Source of the DNA: Flavobacteriaceae bacterium UJ101
GTDB lineage: Bacteria; Bacteroidota; Bacteroidia; Flavobacteriales; UJ101
Assembly (NCBI GenBank): GCA_001880285.1
Contig: CP016269.1
Span: 62,001-126,000 of the forward strand
Direction of reading: 5' to 3'
DNA length: 64,000 nt
Every line of letters starts with the position of its first letter. Position 1 is the stretch's first letter. Of the stretch, positions 42,369 through 50,408 are shown in pieces. Below the pieces are notes generated by a model, which saw only the letters and a program-made list of their open reading frames with translations, ran no database searches and was not told the DNA's origin. The translations under genes were made by a program, and so were the position numbers.

Positions 42369-43427
42369 TTATTGATATCCTGTTTGGTAGTTTCTTAAAA
42401 CAAATTTCAAGCCAACTTCTAAAATTTCACCCATTGTATCACACAATTTAAAATCTTTATCTTTAACTTCTTCATACAGAGACAATTTCAATTCATCAAT
42501 TTTAAATTGTAATGATAATGGTTCTTTCTTCATTACATTCATTAATTTAATTAAACGGTATTGTTCTACTAAAATACGTTTTGCCATTAAGGAACGCTCT
42601 TCTATTTTATATTGTTCAATACTATCACGATGTAATAAATTCAATACCATCTTTACATAAGGATAATTCTCTTTAAAAAACTGAGGTTTATACATTTTTA
42701 TATTCCCTTCATAACTTTGTTGATCAAAATCAATACTTCGTATTCGATACTGCATTTTATCAAAATCAGGGGTTAATTCTACTAAAAAATTATACGAACG
42801 CTGATCACCTAATAAACGTAAAAAGCAACGTTCATTAAACTTCACAAATTCTTTTGATAAACGAATTAAATCTTGATTAGGGTCTTTATATTTATCTAAA
42901 TACATATCTCCTGGAATTCCCGATATATGATCCTCCACTAAAGTATCTTTATAAACCAAAAAATTAATATAATTAGGTGATAATAAATGCTCTAACTCTA
43001 ATCCGTATACACGTGAAGCATCTGCTTTTTTTACATAAAAATAATCATGATTATCATTTAATATATTTCGAATTTTAATTCGAAATGGTTTAGAATTTCC
43101 AAAAACACAACAGTCAACACTATCTACACTTAAGTGATGACCTTTTTCAAGATTTCCATCAGACTTTAGAACCAAATATAATTCTATCAACCCTGAATAG
43201 ATCTCTTCCATATCAAATTGGCTATACAATGCCGTACACCATAGTGTATCATTCCCTTCATCATCTACTATTGGGTATAAATCTTCTGTTCGTTCTAAAT
43301 CATCATACTCTACCGGCATTTTATAAGTACGGTTATACTTATCAAGATACTCTTTAAATCTATCTAAAATAGGAAATGTTTTCTTTTTCTTTGATATTTT
43401 TATATCAGTTACATCCTTCTTATTCAT
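42369..43427 (-). CDS. Unknown 352-residue protein with a kinase-like residue pattern
   Basis: No named family was recognised. There is no signal peptide or membrane helix, so it is cytoplasmic. The middle has RLLGDQRSYNFLVEL (Asp208, Asn213) and, 20 residues later, IRSIDFDQQSYEG (Asp233, Asp235). This order, D-x4-N then a hydrophobic strand and DFD, recalls the catalytic and metal loops of protein-kinase-like folds such as HipA, where two Asp are about 23 residues apart. A lysine-rich head (DIKISKKKKTFP) and a helical tail flank it. Glycine-rich loop and Lys assignments could not be made. It starts a leftward pair with the GH3 gene, 8 nt apart. Confidence 0.55.
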   Translation of the reverse strand: MNKKDVTDIKISKKKKTFPILDRFKEYLDKYNRTYKMPVEYDDLERTEDLYPIVDDEGNDTLWCTALYSQFDMEEIYSGLIELYLVLKSDGNLEKGHHLSVDSVDCCVFGNSKPFRIKIRNILNDNHDYFYVKKADASRVYGLELEHLLSPNYINFLVYKDTLVEDHISGIPGDMYLDKYKDPNQDLIRLSKEFVKFNERCFLRLLGDQRSYNFLVELTPDFDKMQYRIRSIDFDQQSYEGNIKMYKPQFFKENYPYVKMVLNLLHRDSIEQYKIEERSLMAKRILVEQYRLIKLMNVMKKEPLSLQFKIDELKLSLYEEVKDKDFKLCDTMGEILEVGLKFVLRNYQTGYQ

Positions 43428-43458
43428 ATCTTTGTTTTACCCTTCCAATATATTTTTT

Positions 43459-43947
43459 ATGAAGAATTTAATCTTTTTTTTAATTTTTTTATTATTCACT
43501 TCATGTGCTGTTCAAAACACCTATCCTGAAAAAGGGTTATACCGTTCAAGCTGGTCTAAATCTACATATGAAATATCGGTTGAAAAAGATACTAATTTAC
43601 TTCAATATAATAATCAAACTTACTCACTTTTCCCTTTAACAACTCATGAAAATCAAGAATTGTTTGATTTTTTTCATTGGGACACACAATTTTTAAATGA
43701 CATCTCATGTTATCGTGCTGAAAATTATGATTTAACCAAACTTCAAAAAACGGTTTCTTCTGAAAATCATATTGATTTAACTCTAACAGAATCTCTTATT
43801 TCTACACCAAAAGTTAAAAAATGGATTTTATTATGTAAAAATAATCATTATCCAAAAGTAAAACCTTCTCAAAATACAATCCCTAATACTCCCTATTTTT
43901 TTTACAATTCGTTTTTAGGTATTCAAAATTTAAAAAAATCACCTTAA
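43459..43947 (+). CDS. Unknown 162-residue lipoprotein
   Basis: The ATG at 43459 was chosen over the upstream one at 43432 since it starts a clean lipoprotein signal (LLFTSCAVQN, Cys18). The mature part has PEKGLYRSSWSKSTYEISV (about 24-42), strand-rich YNNQTYSLFPL and the helix-free DLTKLQKTVSSENHIDLTLTES. Two free cysteines remain (ISCYRAEN and LLCKNN), about 44 residues apart, which could form a disulfide. No family recognised. It starts only 32 nt from the divergent kinase-like gene and converges on the Lrp regulator gene. Confidence 0.6.
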   Translation: MKNLIFFLIFLLFTSCAVQNTYPEKGLYRSSWSKSTYEISVEKDTNLLQYNNQTYSLFPLTTHENQELFDFFHWDTQFLNDISCYRAENYDLTKLQKTVSSENHIDLTLTESLISTPKVKKWILLCKNNHYPKVKPSQNTIPNTPYFFYNSFLGIQNLKKSP

Positions 43948-43966
43948 TTTTTCACTATCTCTATAC

Positions 43967-44410
43967 TTAAAATATTTTTTTTACACTTCTATCAACAATA
44001 GTATCTGAAAGAACAATATACGTTTTTACTTCTCCGTAATTATTAAATACATCAATAATCTCTTCCATATGTTGATGATCTTTAAAAATCACTTTCATCA
44101 CAACATTTTCATAACCTGTAATTCGCTTACAACTTTTAACTTCCTCTATTGTTTTCACTTTTTCTAAAAAGCCATTCAATTTCCCTCTAAAAGTCTTTAA
44201 TGTAATGATAGCTTCTAAATAAAAACCTACTTCTTTATAATTAACAATAGTTCTATACCCTGTAATAATTTCAGCATCTTCCATTTTTTGAATACGATCT
44301 GAAACAGCAGGAGCAGTTAACCCCACTTTTCTCCCAATTTCAGCATATGAAAGACGTGCATTTTCTTGAATAATCTCTAAAATAGCCCAATTAATTGAAT
44401 CTAATTTCAT
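43967..44410 (-). CDS. Lrp/AsnC family transcriptional regulator
   Basis: The 147-residue protein has an N-terminal helix-turn-helix (about 1-60: LDSINWAILEIIQENARLSYAEIGRKVGLTAPAVSDRIQKMEDAEII) and a C-terminal ligand-binding RAM domain (about 65-147) with CKRITGYENVVMKVIFKDHQHMEEI. Such proteins sense amino acids and act as dimers or octamers. It diverges from the hydroxyacid dehydrogenase gene with 116 nt between starts, so it may control that gene as well as itself, an inference from layout. Confidence 0.95.
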   Translation of the reverse strand: MKLDSINWAILEIIQENARLSYAEIGRKVGLTAPAVSDRIQKMEDAEIITGYRTIVNYKEVGFYLEAIITLKTFRGKLNGFLEKVKTIEEVKSCKRITGYENVVMKVIFKDHQHMEEIIDVFNNYGEVKTYIVLSDTIVDRSVKKIF

Positions 44411-44511
44411 TTCTATCTTTTTTTAAGAATTTTACCTTCGATTCGAAATAAAATTAACTATTTTATTTTAGATTCATAAATTTATTTTCCTTTTTCTCAT
44501 CTAATTTTGTA

Positions 44512-44519
44512 ATAAATTA
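44512..44519 (+). promoter_or_regulatory. -7 box very close to the dehydrogenase start
   Basis: TAATTTTG matches TAnnTTTG and ends 7 nt before the ATG at 44527, which implies a nearly leaderless mRNA. No TTG at the -33 distance. Confidence 0.4.
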
Positions 44520-44526
44520 AGTAATT

Positions 44527-45453
44527 ATGGCAATCGTTTTAATTAGTCAACACCCTAATTCGAGTAAATGGATTCATCTTTTAAAGTCTTTTAATAAGAA
44601 TTTAGATTTACGTATCTATCCTTTTGATTCTGATCGAGAAGAAGTGGATTATGCCTTAACATGGAAACCTCCTTTGGGCGCTTTAAAAAACTACCCTAAC
44701 TTAAAAGCCATTGCATCTTTAAGGGCTGGTGTTGACGATTTATTAAAAGATCCTGATTTACCTAAAATTCCTATCACAAGAATTATTGATCCAAAGGTTG
44801 CTCAATCTATGGGTTATTATCTTCTAGGAACTATTATGAATTATTTTTGCCATTTAACTTCTTATAAAGAAAGACAAGAGCAAAAAGTTTGGGAACAACG
44901 TCCTAATATCATAGCCGATAATTTAACTGTTGGAATAATGGGATTAGGTGCTATTGGAAAAGAAGTTGCTTTAAAATTAAATAGTATAGGACTTAATGTT
45001 ATAGGATGGGCTAAATCGAAAAAAGAGATTTCTAACATTAATTGCTTTCAAGGAGAGAAAGAATTTTATTCTTTTTTAAATCAATCTAATATTCTAATAT
45101 GTTTGCTTCCTTTGACTAAAGAAACAAAAGGTATTTTAAATAAAAAGACGTTTCAACAACTTCCAAAAGGAGCTCACATTATTAATGTTGCTCGAGGAGA
45201 ACATTTAGAAGAAGACCATTTAATTGAAATGTTGAATAACAATCATCTATCGGGGGCTACACTTGATGTTTTCAAACAAGAACCATTAGATCCTTCACAT
45301 CCTTTTTGGGAGCATGATAAAATAACGATTACCCCTCATGTTTCCAGTTTATCTAACCCTAATATTGTTATTCCACAAGTTCTTAAAAATTATGAATTAC
45401 TCAAACAAAATAAACCTTTAAACAATATCATTTCTCTGGAGAAAGGATATTAA
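44527..45453 (+). CDS. D-2-hydroxyacid dehydrogenase, glyoxylate/hydroxypyruvate reductase A-like
   Basis: The 308-residue NAD(P)-dependent enzyme belongs to the GhrA branch of the D-2-hydroxyacid dehydrogenases. Signs are LKAIASLRAGVDDLL (about 59-73), the Rossmann loop GIMGLGAIGKEVALKL (about 138-153), LLPLTKETKGILN, the catalytic Arg in INVARGEHLEEDHLIEML and the Glu/His pair in DVFKQEPLDPSHPFWEHDKITITPHVSS. It reduces glyoxylate or hydroxypyruvate; the exact substrate is not fixed by sequence. It diverges from the Lrp gene. Confidence 0.93.
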   Translation: MAIVLISQHPNSSKWIHLLKSFNKNLDLRIYPFDSDREEVDYALTWKPPLGALKNYPNLKAIASLRAGVDDLLKDPDLPKIPITRIIDPKVAQSMGYYLLGTIMNYFCHLTSYKERQEQKVWEQRPNIIADNLTVGIMGLGAIGKEVALKLNSIGLNVIGWAKSKKEISNINCFQGEKEFYSFLNQSNILICLLPLTKETKGILNKKTFQQLPKGAHIINVARGEHLEEDHLIEMLNNNHLSGATLDVFKQEPLDPSHPFWEHDKITITPHVSSLSNPNIVIPQVLKNYELLKQNKPLNNIISLEKGY

Positions 45454-45482
45454 ACATAATAAACCCTATCATTTATATAAAT

Positions 45483-45517
45483 AAAAAGTCGTGTTAATTT
45501 CTCAACACGACTTTTTT
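45483..45517. terminator. Bidirectional terminator between the dehydrogenase gene and dnaJ
   Basis: AAAAAGTCGTGTT (45483-45495) pairs with AACACGACTTTTT (45504-45516) with an 8-nt loop and a T-run. It separates two convergent genes. Confidence 0.92.
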
Positions 45518-45536
45518 ATGTTTTGATTTTTACTTC

Positions 45537-46643
45537 TTAAAACATTTCTCTTACACGATCAAAGAACGATTTCTCCTCATCAGGTTGAGGTTCAAAATTA
45601 GAATCTTCCATCATGCTTTCAAAGAATTTTTTCTGATCTTTGGTTAATTCCTGCGGCGTCCAAACATTCACATGAACTAATAAATCACCATTTCCGTATC
45701 GATCTAAACTAGGCAATCCTTTTTTTGCTAAACGTAATATCTTTCCAGATTGTGTTCCTGAATCAATTTTAATTTTAGCTTTCCCATCTACAGTTGGAAT
45801 CTCTTTACTAATACCTAAAGCAGCCTCTGCAAAAGAAATATATAAATCATAATGTAAATTATTTCCATCTCTTTTTAATGATTCATGTGGGATTTCTTCA
45901 ATTAAAACTAACAAATCTCCTGGAATTCCTCCCATAGGAGCTTCATTCCCTTTTCCAGAAACTTTTAGTTGAATTCCATCTGAAACACCTCCTGGTATTT
46001 TAATTGAAACTGTATCTTCTTCTTTTTTAAGTCCTTGATTATTAGCTCCTGGAGGGATATGATCTGCCACTTGTCCTGTTCCCCCACATGTTTGACACGT
46101 TACAGCCGTTTGCATACGTCCTAAAATCGTATTTTGAACACGCATTTGTTGTCCTTGACCGTTACAAGTAGAACATGTTTTATAAGTCGTTCCTTCTGCT
46201 ACTTTAAAACGGGTAACTTTTACTTTCTTTTCGACACCATTGGCAATTTCTTCTAAAGTCAGCTTTACTTTGATTCGCAAATTTTGACCCTTCACTTGGC
46301 GACGGCCTCCACCTCCACCAAAACTACCTCCAAAAGCACCTCCAAAGATATCTCCAAATTGTGAAAATATGTCTTCCATGTTCATACCTCCACCTCCGAA
46401 GCCTCCTCCGGCAGCACCACCCATTCCAGCATGACCAAATTGATCATAACGAGCACGTTTATTGTCATCACTTAAAACTTCATAAGCTTCAGCTGCTTCT
46501 TTAAATTTTTCTTCAGCTTCTTTATCATCTGGATTTTTATCAGGATGGTATTTAATAGCTAATTTTCTGTATGCTTTTTTTATTTCTGCTGCAGAAGCAC
46601 CTTTATCTACCCCTAAAACTTCGTAATAATCTTTCTTTGCCAT
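45537..46643 (-). CDS. dnaJ: Chaperone DnaJ with a reduced zinc domain
   Basis: The 368-residue co-chaperone stimulates DnaK. The J domain (1-70) has [10 protein letters not shown] with the HPD motif at about 34-36, the Gly/Phe region spans about 73-112, and the C-terminal domains follow with [11 protein letters not shown] near 215. The zinc domain has only two of four CxxCxGxG motifs: CSTCNGQG (near 157) and CQTCGGTG (near 184). Their 18-residue spacing fits motifs 2 and 3 of E. coli DnaJ, so motifs 1 and 4 (zinc centre I) appear lost; the region where motif 4 should stand reads [10 protein letters not shown]. It follows grpE by 32 nt. Confidence 0.96.
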   Translation of the reverse strand: MAKKDYYEVLGVDKGASAAEIKKAYRKLAIKYHPDKNPDDKEAEEKFKEAAEAYEVLSDDNKRARYDQFGHAGMGGAAGGGFGGGGMNMEDIFSQFGDIFGGAFGGSFGGGGGRRQVKGQNLRIKVKLTLEEIANGVEKKVKVTRFKVAEGTTYKTCSTCNGQGQQMRVQNTILGRMQTAVTCQTCGGTGQVADHIPPGANNQGLKKEEDTVSIKIPGGVSDGIQLKVSGKGNEAPMGGIPGDLLVLIEEIPHESLKRDGNNLHYDLYISFAEAALGISKEIPTVDGKAKIKIDSGTQSGKILRLAKKGLPSLDRYGNGDLLVHVNVWTPQELTKDQKKFFESMMEDSNFEPQPDEEKSFFDRVREMF

Positions 46644-46675
46644 ATCCTTAATTAAAAATTAAAAACTAACCTTAA

Positions 46676-47263
46676 TTAGTTTCCTACTACTACTTTTGCA
46701 AAACGGATTACCTTCTCGTTCAAAGTATAACCGGTCTCTACCACATCTATAATTTTACCTTTCAAATCTTCACTTGGAGCAGGTATTTGTGTTATTGCTT
46801 CGTGAAAATCAGTATCAAAATCTGATCCAGCTCCAACTTCAATTTTAGCAAGTCCTTTACTTTCTAATGTAGAATTTAATTTATTTTGAATTAATTCTAC
46901 TCCTTCAACCACACCCTGATCTATATTTTCAATCTTTTGTATGTTTTCTAGTGCTCTTTCAAAATCATCACAAACAGGTAAAAGAGCCTGTAACACTTCT
47001 TGGTTGGCTGTTTTAAATAAATCTACACGTTCTTTTTGTGTACGTTTTTTATAATTTTCAAATTCTGCAAAAAGACGTAAAAATTTATTTTTTTCCTCTC
47101 CTAATTGTGTTTTTAACTCTTCCAATTCGTTTACTTCAACTACTTCTCCTGTTGATGTTTCCTCTGTTTGATTTTGTATATCTTGATCTTCTATAATTTC
47201 TTTTTCTTTATCACTCATTCTAAAAAAATTTTTCAACTTACTCTTATTCAAAAAATCTGCCAT
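46676..47263 (-). CDS. grpE: Nucleotide exchange factor GrpE
   Basis: The 195-residue protein releases ADP from DnaK. It has a charged acidic N-terminus, a long helix with NKFLRLFAEFENYKKRTQKERVDLFKTANQEVLQALLPVCDDFERAL in pieces (about 58-105), and the C-terminal beta domain with ESKGLAKIEVGAGSDFD and GYTLNEKVIRFAKVVVGN at the end. An alternative start is the ATG at 47218 (MSDKEKEII), which would drop a 15-residue basic head. It leads the grpE-dnaJ operon. A perfect 16-bp palindrome lies 41 nt upstream of its start. Confidence 0.95.
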   Translation of the reverse strand: MADFLNKSKLKNFFRMSDKEKEIIEDQDIQNQTEETSTGEVVEVNELEELKTQLGEEKNKFLRLFAEFENYKKRTQKERVDLFKTANQEVLQALLPVCDDFERALENIQKIENIDQGVVEGVELIQNKLNSTLESKGLAKIEVGAGSDFDTDFHEAITQIPAPSEDLKGKIIDVVETGYTLNEKVIRFAKVVVGN

Positions 47264-47303
47264 TTGCTATATACTGTCTATTTGACTGAAAAGAGATGAA
47301 TAC

Positions 47304-47319
47304 ATGACAAATTTGTCAT
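47304..47319. promoter_or_regulatory. 16-bp perfect palindrome upstream of grpE, candidate operator
   Basis: ATGACAAATTTGTCAT is a perfect palindrome with no spacer, placed 41 nt before the grpE start. It differs from the CIRCE heat-shock element. Its short form and position suit a dimeric repressor site. Confidence 0.4.
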
Positions 47320-47326
47320 ATAAAAT

Positions 47327-47358
47327 AACCGTGTCAAGATCTAAACACTGACACGGTT
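47327..47358 (-). terminator. Terminator after the Gfo/Idh gene
   Basis: AACCGTGTCA (47327-47336) pairs with TGACACGGTT (47349-47358), 10 bp with a 12-nt loop, 21 nt after the stop of the leftward oxidoreductase gene. Confidence 0.7.
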
Positions 47359-47379
47359 TATTATTTACAATACTATATT

Positions 47380-48339
47380 TTAAAAACAATCGATTACTTG
47401 CTTAGCTACACGCAATGCTTCAGTTCCATCTTCTAAAGTTACAATAGGCATTGTATCATTCTCAATAGCATCAGCAAAGGTTTCTAATTCATCTAGAATA
47501 GCATTATTAGTACCAATTTCAGGATTATCAAAATAAATTTGTTTCTTTTCTCCATCTGCATTTTGAAGAATAAAAGCAAAATCACCTGGATTTTCAGGAG
47601 CATCTTTCATTTTTACTACTTCTACTTTTTTCTCTAAATAATCTACTGAAATATAAGCGTCTTTTTGAAAGAAACGTGATTTACGCATATTTTTTAAAGA
47701 AATACGACTAGATGTTAAATTGGCTACGCACCCATTTTCAAATTCAATACGAGCATTGGCAATATCAGGGCTCTTGCTAATCACCGATACTCCACTTGCA
47801 TACACTTCTTTTACTTTTGATTTTACAACACTTAAAATAGCATCAATATCGTGAATCATTAAATCCAACACAACAGGAACATCCGTTCCTCTTGGATTAA
47901 ATTCAGCCAAACGATGGGTCTCAATAAACATTGGGGAATCAAATTTATCTTTTACTCCTACAAAAGCAGGATTAAAACGTTCCACATGACCTACCTGTCC
48001 TTTCACATTGTATTCTTTGGATAAACGAATTAATTCTTCAGCTTCTTCGACAGTTGTTGTAATCGGTTTTTCAATAAAAACATGTTTTCCTTTCATGATA
48101 GCCTTCTTTGCACAATCAAAATGTGACAAAGTAGGCGTTACAATATCAATTACATCAACAGCCTCAATTAATTCATCAATAGAATCAAAAGACTGATAAC
48201 CAAATTCTTCTACTACTTTTTTTACATTATCAGGATCAGCATCATAAAATCCAACTAGTGTATATTTTGAAGATTGATTTGCTAATTTTAAATGTATTTT
48301 ACCTAAGTGCCCTGCACCTAAAACGCCTATTTTTAACAT
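47380..48339 (-). CDS. Gfo/Idh/MocA family oxidoreductase
   Basis: The 319-residue NAD(P)-dependent enzyme has a Rossmann domain starting IGVLGAGHLGKIHLKLA (3-19), IDIVTPTLSHFDCAKKAIMKGKHVFIEKPIT (about 65-95) with the EKP motif whose Lys is catalytic, and VGHVERFNPAF (about 117-127). The C-terminal domain supplies VVLDLMIHDIDAIL with the conserved HDID. The substrate is a sugar or cyclitol derivative that cannot be named from sequence. A minus-strand box TATATTTG is at 48363 down to 48356, 17 nt before the start. Confidence 0.93.
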   Translation of the reverse strand: MLKIGVLGAGHLGKIHLKLANQSSKYTLVGFYDADPDNVKKVVEEFGYQSFDSIDELIEAVDVIDIVTPTLSHFDCAKKAIMKGKHVFIEKPITTTVEEAEELIRLSKEYNVKGQVGHVERFNPAFVGVKDKFDSPMFIETHRLAEFNPRGTDVPVVLDLMIHDIDAILSVVKSKVKEVYASGVSVISKSPDIANARIEFENGCVANLTSSRISLKNMRKSRFFQKDAYISVDYLEKKVEVVKMKDAPENPGDFAFILQNADGEKKQIYFDNPEIGTNNAILDELETFADAIENDTMPIVTLEDGTEALRVAKQVIDCF

Positions 48340-48438
48340 TTAATAACTTTTTGAACAAATATAAGGTTAAACAACGAAGTTAAAAAGCTACTCAAGCAAA
48401 AAGTTACTCAAGTTCACGCTCATAGATTATTTCTTTTA

Positions 48439-48446
48439 TAATTTTG
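48439..48446 (+). promoter_or_regulatory. -7 box abutting the esterase start
   Basis: TAATTTTG fits TAnnTTTG and ends 4 nt before the ATG at 48451, implying a leaderless transcript if used. No TTG at the -33 distance. Confidence 0.4.
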
Positions 48447-48450
48447 TCTT

Positions 48451-49095
48451 ATGAAGAAACAAAAAACGATCTCTTACCAAACCATCAATACCTATCATAC
48501 GTTAAGCAAGTTAACGGCTAAAACTCAAAATATATGGTTGGCCTTTCATGGTTATGGAGAATTGAGTGAAAAATTCAGTAAACATTTTGAATTGGTTAAT
48601 TTAGAAACGAATTATATCATCGTTTTTCAAGCTCCTGCAAAATTTTATTTAGGAAATGATTTTAATCATATTGGGGCTTCTTGGCTCACAAAAGAGAATC
48701 ATGATATTGAAATTAAAAACACATTACACTATGTTGATGCTGTCATGAATCAAGAATTACAGAATTATAAAACCATCACAATTAACACTTTAGGATTCTC
48801 TCAAGGTGTTTCCATCATGATGCGATGGTTAAGTTATAGTAAGCAAAAAGTGAACAAAGTCGTATTATGGGCAGGTATTTTACCTAAAGAACTTCATAAA
48901 GAAGATTATACATCACTTTCTACTTCTAAAATACTATCAGTTGTTGGAAATCAAGATCACTTTGTAACTCCAGACATAGCTATAGAACAGTTTTCAAAGC
49001 TTACTCAATATTTTAATAATCATACTCCTATTACCTACACAGGGGTACATCGAATAAAAAGAAAATTATTACACGAAATAATGGAATCTGAATAA
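48451..49095 (+). CDS. Alpha/beta hydrolase, carboxylesterase-like
   Basis: The 214-residue cytoplasmic protein resembles the phospholipase/carboxylesterase group. It shows WLAFHGYGELSEKFSKHFE (about 30-48, oxyanion), IIVFQAPAKFYL, the nucleophile elbow NTLGFSQGVSIMMRWL (about 111-126, Ser in GFSQG), the acid in VVGNQDHFVTPD (about 165-176) and a terminal His in TGVHRIKRKLL (near 203). The triad is complete. The substrate is likely a short acyl ester or thioester. No Shine-Dalgarno site or leader is evident. Confidence 0.87.
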   Translation: MKKQKTISYQTINTYHTLSKLTAKTQNIWLAFHGYGELSEKFSKHFELVNLETNYIIVFQAPAKFYLGNDFNHIGASWLTKENHDIEIKNTLHYVDAVMNQELQNYKTITINTLGFSQGVSIMMRWLSYSKQKVNKVVLWAGILPKELHKEDYTSLSTSKILSVVGNQDHFVTPDIAIEQFSKLTQYFNNHTPITYTGVHRIKRKLLHEIMESE

Positions 49096-49167
49096 CCTAA
49101 ATTGTTATATACAATACTCCAAGGTAATTTAGTATATTTGTTTTCAAAATAGAATTATATAATTTAC

Positions 49168-50301
49168 ATGAAAAAAATACATATGGTAGACCTAAAAGGT
49201 CAGTACCAACACATAAAAACCCAAATCGATCAATCCATAACTGAAGTAGTAGAATCGGGTACTTTTATTAACGGACCTGAAGTTCATGCTTTTCAAAAAG
49301 ATTTAGAAGACTATTTGGATGTTAAACACGTAATTCCTTGTGCCAACGGAACGGATGCTTTACAAATTTCAATGATGGCTTTAGGATTACAACCAGGAGA
49401 TGAAGTTATTACAGTTGATTTTACTTTTGCTGCTACTGTAGAAGTAATTGCTTTATTACAATTAAAACCAATATTAATTGATGTAGATATTGATACCTTC
49501 AATATGAATATTGAAGCTCTTAAAAAAGCCATTACACCAAAAACAAAGGCTATCGTTCCTGTTCATTTATTTGGACAATGTGCTAATATGGATGCTATCA
49601 TGCAAATTGCCGAGGAGCACAATTTATATGTTATAGAAGATGCAGCCCAAGCTATTGGTGCTGACTATACATTTAATGATGGGACAGTAAAAAAAGCAGG
49701 TACCATAGGGCACTTTGGTTCCACTTCATTTTTCCCTTCTAAAAATTTAGGTTGCTATGGTGATGGTGGTGCCATTTTTACCAATGATGATAAATTAGCA
49801 CAAATAGCACGTGGTATAGTTAATCATGGAATGTATAAACGTTATTATCATGATGTGGTAGGAGTTAATTCGCGATTAGATTCAATTCAAGCAACTATTT
49901 TACGTACTAAATTACCACGATTAAATCAATACAATGAAGCAAGACAAAAAGCTGCTCAAGCTTACGATCAAGCTTTTGCTTCTTCCGATAAAATCATTAC
50001 ACCTGTACGTAATGCTGATAAAACTACCCATGTTTTTCATCAATATACCTTACGAATTGTAAACGGTGGAGATCGTGATGGTTTACATCAATTCTTATTA
50101 GAAAACGATATTCCAAACGCCATCTACTATCCGGTACCTTTACACGCTCAAAAGGCCTACACATCAGATCGTTATAAAGAAGAAGATTTTGAAGTTACTA
50201 ATCAGTTAATACAAGAAGTGATCTCCTTACCTATGCATACCGAATTAGACGAGGAGCAATTAAACTTTATCACAGGAAAAGTTTTAGAGTTTTTAGGATA
50301 A
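49168..50301 (+). CDS. DegT/DnrJ/EryC1/StrS family aminotransferase
   Basis: The 377-residue PLP enzyme transfers an amino group to a keto sugar, usually a nucleotide-linked one for surface glycan synthesis. It shows HVIPCANGTDALQISMMALGL (about 54-74), VDFTFAATVEVIALL, VIEDAAQAIGADY (about 154-166), the PLP Lys in TSFFPSKNLGCYGDGGAIF (Lys near 192) and NSRLDSIQATILRTKLP (near 235). The set is complete. A -7-like box TATATTTG lies at 49133-49140. The neighbouring Gfo/Idh oxidoreductase gene is divergent, and such enzymes often act in one amino-sugar pathway, which is only a suggestion here. Confidence 0.94.
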   Translation: MKKIHMVDLKGQYQHIKTQIDQSITEVVESGTFINGPEVHAFQKDLEDYLDVKHVIPCANGTDALQISMMALGLQPGDEVITVDFTFAATVEVIALLQLKPILIDVDIDTFNMNIEALKKAITPKTKAIVPVHLFGQCANMDAIMQIAEEHNLYVIEDAAQAIGADYTFNDGTVKKAGTIGHFGSTSFFPSKNLGCYGDGGAIFTNDDKLAQIARGIVNHGMYKRYYHDVVGVNSRLDSIQATILRTKLPRLNQYNEARQKAAQAYDQAFASSDKIITPVRNADKTTHVFHQYTLRIVNGGDRDGLHQFLLENDIPNAIYYPVPLHAQKAYTSDRYKEEDFEVTNQLIQEVISLPMHTELDEEQLNFITGKVLEFLG

Positions 50302-50320
50302 AACTTTTTAATAATATATA

Positions 50321-50350
50321 AAAAGGCAGAAATTAAAATTTCTGCCTTTT
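50321..50350 (+). terminator. Terminator between the aminotransferase gene and glmM
   Basis: A perfect 14-bp inverted repeat (AAAAGGCAGAAATT at 50321-50334 with 50337-50350) is followed by T-rich sequence. It also serves the minus strand in this convergent gap. Confidence 0.88.
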
Positions 50351-50408
50351 TATATTATTCCTAATTATCCATTATAAATTACAAATTTATAATTCCAACT
50401 TTTCTTTT

